Assembly: GCA_964605665.1 (NCBI GenBank)
Contig: CAZSDP010000027.1
Location: 1 to 60,423, forward strand
Length of the DNA: 60,423 nucleotides
Direction of reading: 5' to 3'
Source of the DNA: CAZSDP01 sp964605665
GTDB lineage: Bacteria; Planctomycetota; UBA8108; UBA1146
Position numbers and translations under genes: made by a program. The notes beneath the pieces were generated by a model. It saw nothing but the letters and a program-made list of their open reading frames with translations. It had not been told where the DNA came from and searched no databases. How positions within the stretch are numbered: the first letter of the stretch is position 1; every line of letters starts with the position of its first letter. Shown here piece after piece: positions 24,811 through 33,991 of this stretch.

Positions 24811-25405
24811 CGCACGACTCCTTCTGGATTTCGTCGCGACCATAACATGCGTCGTTCTTTCCATCGGGACCGACGGACCAAAGGTCGAAGCTATTCGGCT
24901 TCACCATCCAGTCCTCCCGTTTCTTCGAATCGTTTTCCCGATAGACGTAAGGCTGCCCCCAAGGATCGATGTAGAATTTCTCGATATCTGGATTGTAGAG
25001 CTCATCGGTCGAGGCAACGGCATATCCGGTAATCTCCGAGTCGTCTTCAACGCAAATGCTCTCTGCCTTCAGCTCCGCATAGGGAGAATTCTTGCCCCCA
25101 CGTCCCCCATCTGAAGGCTTTTCACCGCAGAGGTTTTCGTAGAGTTCGGGGAAGGCGTTGAAATCCTCGACTTCATCGTCCTCGCAGACCTTGTCGAAGG
25201 CGGGGTAGAACCCCATATCAGACAGAAACGTCTTGATACCCACAACGAGGCTGGTGTTGATGTCGTTGCTCGCCTGCGCTTCGGCTGCCTTCTGCCGAAC
25301 TTTGCTGATCCCCGAAGTGATCAACGCCGCCAGCGTTCCAATGATCGCGATCACGATCAGGAGTTCGATCAGCGTGAATCCTGCGGACTTTCGACCTTGC
25401 TTCAT
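24791..25405 (-). CDS. Major pseudopilin, GspG-like (first gene of cluster)
   Basis: A 204-residue protein with the processing site KSAG/FTLIELLIVIAI (Gly9, Glu at mature position 5). The GspG hallmarks are present: FLSDMGFYPAF after the helix, YIDPWGQPYVYR and FDLWSVGPDGKND. Four Cys in the globular part (CEDDEV, LCGE, ICVEDD, NDACYG, ESCDD) could form disulphides. GspG normally polymerises into the pseudopilus of a type II secretion system. AAGGAA precedes the ATG at 25405. No secretin, ATPase or platform gene is adjacent, so the partner machine must be elsewhere. Confidence 0.88.
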   Translation of the reverse strand: MKQGRKSAGFTLIELLIVIAIIGTLAALITSGISKVRQKAAEAQASNDINTSLVVGIKTFLSDMGFYPAFDKVCEDDEVEDFNAFPELYENLCGEKPSDGGRGGKNSPYAELKAESICVEDDSEITGYAVASTDELYNPDIEKFYIDPWGQPYVYRENDSKKREDWMVKPNSFDLWSVGPDGKNDACYGRDEIQKESCDDIGNW

Positions 25406-25988
25406 CGGTAGGGTATTCCTTTCCAGATGCGTCGAAATGACGCTCGAACGTGGGTCTCTCCAACGACCGAATTTGTCGTTTCGAGAAACTCAACGGCTCT
25501 AGGAATCAACGGCTCCGGGATCCCTATCGCCGCAGGAAAGACGCTGCTCTTGCCGCTTCGGGAAGAGGGACGCCCCACTTCGACCGACGTTGCAGCATTC
25601 GGCAAGTCTTTGATTGATGGCTTCATTCACGGGACTTCAGCAGAGACAGACCAGCTGTTCACACGCCGCGCCGCTCTCGCGCCGCACTCTCGCCGAGGTT
25701 GACCAAACGGTTCCGCGGCCAGAGAACTTCACGGGCCCCATCCGACGCTTCCCAGCGGCATGACCACCGTTCCCCGAAGACCGCATTTTGACCGGAACTG
25801 ACGGAATGACAAGGCTTTCCGACACGGAGAGCCCCCTTCGAGGAACCTCTTTGAGAGGATTTCGCAAGAACTTCACAGAGTTCAGGTCATCGGCACAGTG
25901 GAGCCTGTCGGTTACCCCACACAGAACTGGTGCCCTGGCCGCAAGTCGCTGCTTGAACAAGAGATAACTCGGCCGCAGATCCAGGGTT
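25406..25988. other. Non-coding stretch upstream of the pseudopilin cluster
   Basis: A 583-bp space between accC and the pseudopilin genes. It contains a two-copy 16-bp tandem repeat (listed separately). A 74-codon minus-strand frame (25402-25626) overlaps the first pseudopilin start as ATGA but lacks a ribosome site and any recognisable domain, so I do not call it a gene. No tRNA or structured RNA is evident. Confidence 0.5.
25490..25521. repeat. Two-copy degenerate 16-bp tandem repeat
   Basis: The sequence tcaacggctctaggaa (25490-25505) is followed directly by tcaacggctccgggat (25506-25521). The first 10 bases are identical. Confidence 0.7.
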
Positions 25989-27341
25989 CTAGGAACTCAA
26001 GAAATACTCTTCGAGGAACCCGGTATCGATGTTGCCCTGAATGAAGTGATAGTGCCGCATGATCTCGCGCTGGAAGGGGACGGTCGTAAAGACCCCCTCG
26101 ATCACGAATTCGTCGAGTGCCCGGCGCATCGTGGTGATCGCCTCTTCGCGGCTCTCTCGATGCACAATCAACTTTCCGATCAATGAGTCATAGCTCGACG
26201 GAATCTTGTAGCCGGCGTAAACGTGAGAATCGAGGCGAACCCCATATCCCCCAGGAGGGATGAACTGGGTGATCGTCCCCGGGGACGGCTTGAAGTTGTC
26301 AGCGGGATTCTCGGCATTGATCCGACATTCGATACAGGACCCTCGAAGTTCGACCTCATCCTGACGGATCTTAAGAGGAGCGCCCGCTGCGACCAAAATT
26401 TGCTCCCGAAGCAAGTCGACTCCGGTCACCATCTCCGTCACCGGGTGCTCCACCTGAATCCGCGTATTCATCTCGATGAAGAAGAAGTCACCATCCTGGT
26501 CGAGAAGAAACTCGATTGTTCCTGCACCCCGATAATTGGCTCCTCGAGAGAGGGCAACCGCACTTTCTCCGAGCCTCTTTCGCAGATCTTCATCGACGAC
26601 CGGTGAAGGTGCCTCCTCCACCAATTTCTGGTGACGCCGCTGGAGAGAGCAGTCCCGCTCTCCGAGATGGATCACCTCTCCATAGCTATCGGCGAGAATC
26701 TGCACCTCCACATGGCGAGGTTTGTCGATGTACTTCTCGATATACACGTCGGGATTTTTGAAGGAAGCTTGCGCCTCTGCCCGGGCTTGGTGGAATCCAC
26801 TGACAAGGCTCGCGTCGTTACGCGCGACCCTCATTCCTCGACCACCTCCACCAGCAACCGCTTTGATCAGGACCGGGTAACCGAGGTCGCGAGCGATGCG
26901 TAACGCCTCTTCTTCATCCCTGACAATATCGGGGGAACCAGGAACGACCGGCACCCCGAGTTGCATCGCGAGTTCTCTCGCAGCCGCCTTGTCCCCCAAC
27001 TGGCGGATATTCTCCACCGTCGGGCCGATGAACTGGATGTGGCAAGACTGACAGATCTCGGCAAACTGGGCATTTTCTGCCAGAAACCCATATCCCGGGT
27101 GGATCGCCTCGACGTCGGTAATTTCAGCGGCACTGATAATCTTCGGAATGTCGAGGTAGCTTTGCAAGCTCGGAGCAGGACCGATACAGACGGTCTCGTC
27201 GGCGAGCTCGAGATATCGTGCACCTCGGTCCGCCTCTGAGTAGATTGCGACCGTCTCGATTCCAAGCTCGCGACACGCGCGGATGATCCGCAGAGCGATC
27301 TCACCCCGATTCGCAATCAGTACCCGAGAGAATGGTTTCAT
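25989..27341 (-). CDS. accC: Acetyl-CoA carboxylase, biotin carboxylase subunit
   Basis: A 450-residue ATP-grasp enzyme of standard length that carboxylates the biotin on AccB in the first step of fatty-acid synthesis. Visible motifs are LIANRGEIALRIIRACRELG at the N terminus, the Gly-rich ATP loop KAVAGGGGRGMRV, HLGERDCSLQRRHQKL and EMNTRIQVEHPVTE. The last two contain the catalytic and metal-binding residues of the family. It lies 10 bp downstream of accB on the same strand, so the pair form an operon. The carboxyltransferase genes accA and accD are not in the window. Cytoplasmic. Confidence 0.97.
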   Translation of the reverse strand: MKPFSRVLIANRGEIALRIIRACRELGIETVAIYSEADRGARYLELADETVCIGPAPSLQSYLDIPKIISAAEITDVEAIHPGYGFLAENAQFAEICQSCHIQFIGPTVENIRQLGDKAAARELAMQLGVPVVPGSPDIVRDEEEALRIARDLGYPVLIKAVAGGGGRGMRVARNDASLVSGFHQARAEAQASFKNPDVYIEKYIDKPRHVEVQILADSYGEVIHLGERDCSLQRRHQKLVEEAPSPVVDEDLRKRLGESAVALSRGANYRGAGTIEFLLDQDGDFFFIEMNTRIQVEHPVTEMVTGVDLLREQILVAAGAPLKIRQDEVELRGSCIECRINAENPADNFKPSPGTITQFIPPGGYGVRLDSHVYAGYKIPSSYDSLIGKLIVHRESREEAITTMRRALDEFVIEGVFTTVPFQREIMRHYHFIQGNIDTGFLEEYFLSS

Positions 27342-27351
27342 CGCGACCCCC

Positions 27352-27807
<456 letters not shown>

Positions 27808-28043
27808 AGCACTTCCGATCAGAGAAGGGAGCTGACTGGCAACTCCCGGTTGACGCCCACTCGAGCGGAAGAGAGCCTCGTGCCATCAATCGAGGTCATG
27901 AAAGCAACACGCTCTTCGTCCCGACGGTAGATTCGAGAGTGCGAGGCTAGATCAGGTCTGAGATTCGGTCAAGATGAGCGCCAGACATCCTGCACGACCA
28001 CCACGAGGTGCGAGACTGAATCTTCCCAGAAGAAAGGTGAACG

Positions 28044-28958
28044 ATGGGCGGCCGGGGAGCAGCGAAATGGGGTTTGAGCGGCTGGGACTACACCGATTGG
28101 CGTGGTCTTCTCTACCCGAAATCCCCACCCGCAAAATTCCGCGCCCTGCCGCTACTGGCTCAATTCAGTGACTTCATGGAGGTCAACGTCAGCTTTTATC
28201 GGATCTTACAACCCAGTGCGGCTTTACGTTGGCTAGAGGAGACCCCTCCGCAATTCGGCTTTGTCTTCAAGGCGTGGCGAGGTTGGACCCACGATCATGC
28301 CCACCCCGAGGGTGAAGAAGTCTCGCGATTTCGCGCACTTCTCACCCCAGCGCGGCAAGTGGGACGACTCGAGGGGGTGTTGGCGCAATACCCTCCCTCG
28401 ATCTGGAGTGACGATGAGGCACTTCAAAAGGTCCTCTCCCTACGTGACGCTCTCGAGGGGATCGTGCCTGCGCATCGGTTCTTCGTGGAATTTCGACATC
28501 GCAACTTGTATTGCGACCGCGTCTTTCAACGCCTCGAGGAGGAACAGATTGGACTGGTGAATGTCGATCTTCCTGCGGTCGGAACCCTCCCCACGCTTGG
28601 AGTGGTCAATACCGGCCCGGTCGCCTATCTCAGGCTCCACGGCCGAAATATCGCCGGGTGGAGCCGTCCCACAGATCGCGACGACCGCTACGACCATCGC
28701 TACACCGAACCGGAGTTGCAGGAGTTGATCGAGGTGATTGAAACGCTCCGAGATCGCTGCCCTTCAGTCTTGGTCGGAGCCAACAACCACTTCAAGGCGC
28801 AAGCTCCAGTCGCGATCGCACAATTGAGGCAGCGCATCGAAGGAAATCGGGTTCCAGTCCCGCAAACGCTCCGAGAGAGCTATCCTGACCTGCTGCATCA
28901 GACGAAACCGATCCTCACCGAAGGAGATCGAGCGCGTGGACCTACCGACCGGACGTGA
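28044..28958 (+). CDS. DUF72 (YecE-family) protein
   Basis: A 304-residue protein of the DUF72/YecE family, a TIM-barrel-like fold of unknown biochemical role. The family layout is present: GLSGWDYTDWRGLLYPK at the N terminus, a FMEVNVSFYRI segment, FVFKAWRGWTHDH, a central RFFVEFRHRN motif, YLRLHGRN with the conserved His, and a late VGANNHFKAQAPVAIAQLR (normally FNNHYxGxAxxNAxxL). An AGAAAGGTGA ribosome site precedes the ATG at 28044. The end overlaps the pseudouridine synthase start by 23 bp, implying one transcript. Confidence 0.88.
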   Translation: MGGRGAAKWGLSGWDYTDWRGLLYPKSPPAKFRALPLLAQFSDFMEVNVSFYRILQPSAALRWLEETPPQFGFVFKAWRGWTHDHAHPEGEEVSRFRALLTPARQVGRLEGVLAQYPPSIWSDDEALQKVLSLRDALEGIVPAHRFFVEFRHRNLYCDRVFQRLEEEQIGLVNVDLPAVGTLPTLGVVNTGPVAYLRLHGRNIAGWSRPTDRDDRYDHRYTEPELQELIEVIETLRDRCPSVLVGANNHFKAQAPVAIAQLRQRIEGNRVPVPQTLRESYPDLLHQTKPILTEGDRARGPTDRT

Positions 28959-29937
28959 CCTCAGTGAAACTGTCGAGGAGCTGTCGCTCAAGGTCCGCAG
29001 CTCCCGAAGGGAACGCCTCGATCAGTACCTGCTGCGAAAACTGGGCTGGAGCTCTCGGACCAAGGTTCAGAAACTGATCAGCCTCGGGAGGGTCGCGGTC
29101 AACGATCGACCGGGCAAACCCGCCCTACGTCTCCTGCGCGGAGATCTGGTGCGGATCGAGTTGCTCGTGGAGAGCAGCCGCCGAGAGGTCCACGCACCTC
29201 TCTCCCCGCCGCTCTGGGAGGATCCATTCCTTTTCACGATCGCCAAACCACCCGGTCAACTCGTCCACCCGACGGGAAAAACGATTTCGGGCACGGTGAT
29301 CGACGAACTCCATCTTCGATACCGAGAACTCAATCAGCGTGGGCAACGCTCAATCGTTCCCAGGCTCTGCCATCGTCTCGATCGGGACACGTCGGGACTC
29401 CTTCTCGTCGCCAAGACTCTCGAGCTGCGACGGGCGATGCAGATGGAGTTTGAGGCAGATCGGGTCCGAAAGGGCTACTTGGCAATCGTCGAGGGGGAAC
29501 TGACCGATCCACTCTTTGAGGTCGATGCGCCGATCGTCGATGCGATCGATCGACAACGGGAGCACTCCAACCGGCTGTCGCGCATCGACCAAGAAGGGCG
29601 TCCGTCATTGACTCGTTTTCGAGTGCTGGGCCGGGGAGCGGGCTTGAGTGTCGTGCACTGCCGACCAGTGACCGGGCGGCAAAATCAGATTCGCGTCCAT
29701 CTCGCTTCGACCGGCTATCCGATCCTCGGCGATCGGGGGTATGGGAGCGATCCGGAACAGATCGAACTCGCAGACGGGGTGGACTTTCCTGACCGGGCGC
29801 TTCTGCACTCTTTACAACTGCGCTTTCGACATCCCGTCTGGGGGACGGAGCGGGAACTGCGCTGTGCACCACACTCCGATCTCTGGCCATTTCTAAAGCA
29901 AGCGGGCATCGACAGTTCCTCTCTCGACCCTCTTTGA
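28936..29937 (+). CDS. RluA-family pseudouridine synthase
   Basis: A 333-residue enzyme of the RluA/RluC/RluD group, which isomerises uridine in ribosomal or transfer RNA. An N-terminal S4 RNA-binding domain covers about 25-80 (RLDQYLLRKLGWSSRTKVQKLI). The catalytic motif CHRLDRDTSGLLLVAK (145-160) contains the nucleophilic Asp149. Later motifs are GRQNQIRVHLASTGYPILGD and LHSLQLRFRHP. The start is GTG at 28936, with AAGGAG 9-10 nt upstream, inside the end of the DUF72 gene. Which uridine is modified cannot be read from sequence. Confidence 0.93.
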   Translation: MDLPTGRDLSETVEELSLKVRSSRRERLDQYLLRKLGWSSRTKVQKLISLGRVAVNDRPGKPALRLLRGDLVRIELLVESSRREVHAPLSPPLWEDPFLFTIAKPPGQLVHPTGKTISGTVIDELHLRYRELNQRGQRSIVPRLCHRLDRDTSGLLLVAKTLELRRAMQMEFEADRVRKGYLAIVEGELTDPLFEVDAPIVDAIDRQREHSNRLSRIDQEGRPSLTRFRVLGRGAGLSVVHCRPVTGRQNQIRVHLASTGYPILGDRGYGSDPEQIELADGVDFPDRALLHSLQLRFRHPVWGTERELRCAPHSDLWPFLKQAGIDSSSLDPL

Positions 29938-30354
29938 ATCGAAATCGAACGATCCCCCACGCTCGAAGCGCACTCACGTCAATCTCTCTCGGCATGCCCA
30001 AGATTCCAATTCTCCCTCTCCGTTCCGCTTGCAATCCCCCCTTTCCCAGCCAACATCGCCCGTTGGAGACTCCTGGACTGAGACCGAATCGTCGACCTGT
30101 ACTTTTTGACTCCTCGGCGACAACTCTGGTCAGGGGCGCACCTTTTTAACGCTCCCCATCCGTGACTCTCCAACAGCCATTCAGGCCCGTCACTCCGACC
30201 TCAGTGGAAGGTGACATCGCTCGGGGCAGTCGACCCTCAGATCGTCGACCGTCGGGCAATCGACCCTCGGACCATCCACCCTCGGATGGTCTATCCGCCG
30301 AGAACGATTCAAGGAAACACGATGCATCTTTTGAGATGCAGGAAGGAAAGGCCG
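29938..30354. other. Non-coding stretch upstream of etfB
   Basis: A 417-bp space with a degenerate 15-bp repeat array (listed separately) close to etfB. An in-frame extension of etfB to 30211 would translate the array as five-residue repeats. The strong ribosome site nearer the gene argues against that start. No RNA gene or terminator is evident. Confidence 0.5.
30230..30304. repeat. Degenerate 15-bp tandem repeat in the etfB leader
   Basis: Successive 15-bp units: tcgaccctcagatcg (30230), tcgaccgtcgggcaa (30245), tcgaccctcggacca (30260), tccaccctcggatgg (30275), and a weaker tctatccgccgagaa (30290). The array ends about 50 bp before the etfB start. Confidence 0.8.
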
Positions 30355-31104
30355 ATGAAGGTCGCGGTCTGCCTCAAGCGAGTCCCCGATACGACAACTC
30401 GAATTCGGGTCGGGACAGACGGCAAGACGATCGATCCTGCCGATGTTCAATATGTCATCAGCCCCTACGACGAGTTCGCCATCGAAGAAGGGATCGCGCT
30501 GAAAGAAAGACTCGGTGAAGGATCGGTCACCGTTGTCTCCGCTGGAGCTGACTCCACCATGGAGTCGCTGCGAAAAGCGCTCGGCATGGGTGCCGATGAT
30601 GGCATCTTGGTGAAGACCTCCGGAGAGCTCGACCCAAGACGCACCGCAGAAGCTCTCGCTTTAGCCCTCAAAGACCGAGGAGATGATCTCGTCCTCTTCG
30701 GTCGGCAGTCTGTCGACGGCCAAAGCTCCCAAGTCGGAGCGCAAACCGCTCAACTCCTGGGAATTCCCTATGTCGGTGATGTGGTCGGCCTCGAGATCGA
30801 GGGGCGGGAAGCGAAGATCACCCGAGAAGTCGAAGGTGGGCATGTGGTTCTAAGAGGGTCTCTTCCGATTGCGATTGGAACCCAAAAGGGACTCAACGAC
30901 CCACGATATCCTTCGCTCAAGGGAATCATGATGGCGAAAAAGAAGCCGGTCGAGACGATCGAAGCCAGTTCCACTGACGCGACTTTGGAAACCGTGGCTC
31001 TCTCTCCTCCGCCAGAACGGCCGGACGGAAAAATCGTTGGTGAAGGACCGGACGCAGCAGCTGAGCTGGTCCGTCTCCTCCGTGAAGAAGCGAAAGTCCT
31101 CTAA
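30355..31104 (+). CDS. etfB: Electron transfer flavoprotein subunit beta
   Basis: A 249-residue EtfB from the ATG at 30355 (MKVAVCLKRVPDT), with ggaaggaaag just upstream. With EtfA it forms a heterodimer that accepts electrons from acyl-CoA and other dehydrogenases using FAD and AMP. Family features include VISPYDEFAIEEGIALKER, LGMGADDGILV and the recognition-loop region GRQSVDGQSSQVGAQTAQLL. The C-terminal tail (about 205-249) wraps EtfA in known structures. It lies 27 bp upstream of etfA. No ETF-quinone oxidoreductase gene is in the window. Confidence 0.95.
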   Translation: MKVAVCLKRVPDTTTRIRVGTDGKTIDPADVQYVISPYDEFAIEEGIALKERLGEGSVTVVSAGADSTMESLRKALGMGADDGILVKTSGELDPRRTAEALALALKDRGDDLVLFGRQSVDGQSSQVGAQTAQLLGIPYVGDVVGLEIEGREAKITREVEGGHVVLRGSLPIAIGTQKGLNDPRYPSLKGIMMAKKKPVETIEASSTDATLETVALSPPPERPDGKIVGEGPDAAAELVRLLREEAKVL

Positions 31105-31131
31105 AACTCATCGACGCAAACGGAGACCCAG

Positions 31132-32100
31132 ATGAACATTTTGATCCCCATCGAAGTACGCGCCGGTGAAGTCAAGAAGCCCTCGATCGAGGCACTTGGA
31201 CTTGCCCGAGAACTCGCCGAAAGTTCCGGCGGTGAAGCGCTCGCGGTGATTCTCTCCCCCGACGGGGAGAGTATCGCGAATCAGCTCGCCACCGCGGGCG
31301 CACACAAGATCCTCGTCGCCACCGATGCGGTCTATCAAGTCGCCGCTGCGGAAGCGCTCGGCCGAGAGTACGCACGCCTCGCCACGGAGAACTCCGCCGG
31401 CTTGGTGCTCTTTGCAGCGACCGTCGCCGGTAAAGAGCGAGCCGCGGTCACTTCCGCCGCACTCGGAGTTGCAGCGGCAAATGACTGCACAACCGTACAG
31501 ATCGATGGCGCAAACATCGTGGCGGAACGCCCGGTGTACGCAGGCAAAGCGGTACAAACGGTACGGTCTAACGGATCGTGTGCCGTCGCTTCGATCAGGC
31601 CGAACTACGGTCGCATCGCCGATGGTTCTCCTCCAGCAACGGTGGAGACGATCTCCGCTGGAATCAGCGAAGCTGACCTGAGACTGAGAGTGGAATCGTT
31701 CGAAGCGAGTGAAGGAAAGAGTGTCGATCTCACCGAAGCGGAAATCATCGTTTCGGGAGGACGAGGGCTTGGTGGGCCGGAACACTTCGCTCTCATCGAG
31801 TCTCTCGCCTCGACGATCGGAGGCGTCGTGGGAGCCTCGCGTGCGGTCGTCGATGCCGGCTGGCGCCCCCACTCAGATCAAGTGGGACAAACGGGCAAAA
31901 CCGTGAGTCCCAAGCTCTATATCGCGATCGGAATCTCGGGTGCGATCCAGCATCTGGCCGGGATGAGTTCCTCTCGGAACATCGTCGCCATCAACAAAGA
32001 CCCCAATGCTCCAATTTTCGGAGTGGCGACCTATGGGATTGTCGGCGACCTCTTCGAAGTGGTCCCACGCCTGCAAGAGGAGTTCAAAAAGGTCCTCTGA
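31132..32100 (+). CDS. etfA: Electron transfer flavoprotein subunit alpha
   Basis: A 322-residue EtfA. The N-terminal half has the adenine-nucleotide-hydrolase-like fold (VILSPDGESIANQLATAG). The C-terminal FAD domain has SGGRGLGGPEHFALIE, SRAVVDAGWRPHSDQVGQTG and the signature LYIAIGISGAIQHLAGM, followed by VAINKDPNAPIFG. All usual FAD-contacting segments are present. A GGAGACCC-like site precedes the ATG at 31132. It is followed by a strong intrinsic terminator, which closes the etfBA operon. Confidence 0.96.
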   Translation: MNILIPIEVRAGEVKKPSIEALGLARELAESSGGEALAVILSPDGESIANQLATAGAHKILVATDAVYQVAAAEALGREYARLATENSAGLVLFAATVAGKERAAVTSAALGVAAANDCTTVQIDGANIVAERPVYAGKAVQTVRSNGSCAVASIRPNYGRIADGSPPATVETISAGISEADLRLRVESFEASEGKSVDLTEAEIIVSGGRGLGGPEHFALIESLASTIGGVVGASRAVVDAGWRPHSDQVGQTGKTVSPKLYIAIGISGAIQHLAGMSSSRNIVAINKDPNAPIFGVATYGIVGDLFEVVPRLQEEFKKVL

Positions 32101-32129
32101 GGAGATCACTCCAGAAATCGGGAAGACTT

Positions 32130-32165
32130 CCACCCCCAGACCGAATTCGGTCTGGGGGTGGTTTT
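32130..32165 (+). terminator. Rho-independent terminator of etfBA
   Basis: The sequence ccacccccagaccg (32130-32143) pairs perfectly with cggtctgggggtgg (32148-32161) across the loop aatt and is followed by tttt, 30 bp past the etfA stop codon. Confidence 0.93.
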
Positions 32166-32330
32166 CTCGATCCTCGCCGCTCTTCTATCGCAACTGCATC
32201 CACGTCATCCCACTCCCCGCATCGCCCGGAATCTGCCGGCATCGTATCCTTCTCCAAAGAGCTGGAGGTTGAGTTCTCGCCACGTTCGCCCTCCAAATTC
32301 CGTGTCTCTTCCCCGATCTGGAGAGTTTCG

Positions 32331-33959
32331 ATGGCGTCGACCATTCTCGAGCAAATCTTGGAAAACGTGCGCCGTGGAGCAAAGCTGCCCGGCTCTTCGC
32401 CGCGAATCGTCCAGAGAGAGCTGACCGACGAATCTGACAGAATTTTGCAGAAGCTGTCGGAAGAGGTCGATCGACGCCTCTCCCACTGGGTCGAGCAGAT
32501 CATGCAGCATCCCGCCTTGAACTCGAGAGCATCCCTTGAGCCGATCCCCGACGAAGGGCCTATCTCCCAACCGACCGCTGCGCACAGACGGGGAGAAATA
32601 GCGGAACCGATCGATCGAGTTCGTGCACCCCTTCTCGCTGACGTCGAACCTGACTTCAAGTCGTCGGTCGACCGCCCCGAGCAACTTCCCCGTGAGCCCA
32701 AAACAGAAGAAATCGACCGTCACCACTGCAGCGAAGTGAGCATGGACCCACCGGAATCTTGCTCCGATTCGCAAGATACGGAGTCGATCACCGAATCGAG
32801 AGAACTGTCGATCGACCTCCAAGATCCTCGTCACGAGCAGAACGAAGAGCTAGCGGGTGAATCGCCTCCGCTTTTCGAACCTGAAGAGATCAAGATCGAT
32901 CAAAGTATCGATCTCTTCTCAGTCGAGCAGAACTCCAACTCTGATTCTTCGACGAGTTCTCCGATCGTAAAGCTCGATGAGACTGAAGAAGACCCTAGAA
33001 ACCGATCGCAGCAAGCTTGCGAAATCGGCACACTCCCGGAGCCTCCCACCGACGATCTCGCCCCTGCCACAAATGGGCGTGAGACTGCCCAAGAAGCGGG
33101 GCCTCTCACGGAACCGATCGATGAGGTCACTTTGGACTCCAACGCCGGTATCACTTCTTGGGACGCGGAGATGATCGCTGATCACCTCGAAACCGACGAG
33201 GCCCCGAGCCCCATCGGTGAAGAGGTCAACGATGGTGTTCAAGGAGCGGGCGTAGAAAGTGCACTGTCGCCACCAACAGAGGAGATTTTCAATTCTCAGG
33301 ACTCGAGCGACGACCCTCTCTCTGCTCCAGTTGAGATGCAGACAGAGCTCGAGGAGATCGATTCTCTGATCTTCAGTTCTGATCCTCACTCTGAACAGAA
33401 CGATCAGATCGTCACGCCGGACGAAGATCTCAACTCCATCGAGAACCCATCAACCGAAGTTGAGCTCAAATCGGACTCAACGGTCAGCCCCGCTACTGAA
33501 CCAGCTGCGACAATTGCGAATGCCGATCAACATCTCGAGTCAATCTCGAATGCTCCGACTGCTGAAGCGAGCTCGATCAGTTCTCTGCAGAGCTCCTCAC
33601 AAACCGGAGTGCACGTGGATTCGATCGTCGAGGAGATCGCAGCTTCTCATCACAGCCAGAGCAACTCCGAAAGCTCCACGCCCAATTCCGATCCTGCCAA
33701 TGCTGCACTCGAGGAGATTCGAGACCTCCTCACGCCGCTGGCCGAAGTTCCCGCCCTGCTCGAAAACCGAGAGCAACCTCAGAAAGAGGTGTTGAAGCAG
33801 ATGCAAACCTTGGCTCAGGAGATGCGAGATCTCGCCCGGCGATCTTCGTCAGCTCCCGCGTCAAGCTCTGAAAAGGGTGGCGTTCAAAAGGAAGAGGCGA
33901 AAGTCCAAAGGCGTGTCGCCATCGACGACATTCAAGGGATGATCGAGTCACTCTCTTAA
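32331..33959 (+). CDS. Large acidic, probably disordered protein of unknown function
   Basis: A 542-residue hydrophilic protein with no signal sequence or membrane segment. The first ~70 residues look like a folded amphipathic helical domain (ILEQILENVRRGAKL, ESDRILQKLSEEVDRRLSHWVEQIM). About residues 75-445 are Glu/Asp/Ser/Thr/Pro-rich and without visible secondary structure. The last ~90 residues return to helices (EIRDLLTPLAEVPALLE, VLKQMQTLAQEMRDLARR) and end in RRVAIDDIQGMIESLS. The ATG at 32331 has GGAGAG 5 nt before it. Only 32 bp separate it from the FHA-kinase gene, so they probably form an operon. A Thr/Ser-rich partner beside an FHA (phosphothreonine-binding) protein suggests it may be the phosphorylated ligand, but that is inference. 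I recognise no family. Confidence 0.75.
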   Translation: MASTILEQILENVRRGAKLPGSSPRIVQRELTDESDRILQKLSEEVDRRLSHWVEQIMQHPALNSRASLEPIPDEGPISQPTAAHRRGEIAEPIDRVRAPLLADVEPDFKSSVDRPEQLPREPKTEEIDRHHCSEVSMDPPESCSDSQDTESITESRELSIDLQDPRHEQNEELAGESPPLFEPEEIKIDQSIDLFSVEQNSNSDSSTSSPIVKLDETEEDPRNRSQQACEIGTLPEPPTDDLAPATNGRETAQEAGPLTEPIDEVTLDSNAGITSWDAEMIADHLETDEAPSPIGEEVNDGVQGAGVESALSPPTEEIFNSQDSSDDPLSAPVEMQTELEEIDSLIFSSDPHSEQNDQIVTPDEDLNSIENPSTEVELKSDSTVSPATEPAATIANADQHLESISNAPTAEASSISSLQSSSQTGVHVDSIVEEIAASHHSQSNSESSTPNSDPANAALEEIRDLLTPLAEVPALLENREQPQKEVLKQMQTLAQEMRDLARRSSSAPASSSEKGGVQKEEAKVQRRVAIDDIQGMIESLS

Positions 33960-33991
33960 AACGACGAGAGACAGCTATCGGGAGTTGTTCT

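Noticed and set aside
25402..25626. 74-codon minus-strand frame overlapping the first pseudopilin start as ATGA
   Set aside because: The overlap is suggestive, but there is no Shine-Dalgarno site, no recognised domain, and the frame contains the two-copy 16-bp repeat.
30211..31104. Longer etfB start at 30211 including the repeat array
   Set aside because: The family N terminus begins at the ATG at 30355, which has a strong purine-rich ribosome site; the extension only translates the 15-bp repeat.
31108..31872. 254-codon minus-strand open frame opposite etfA
   Set aside because: It is a shadow of the firmly identified etfA gene, with no domain or ribosome site.
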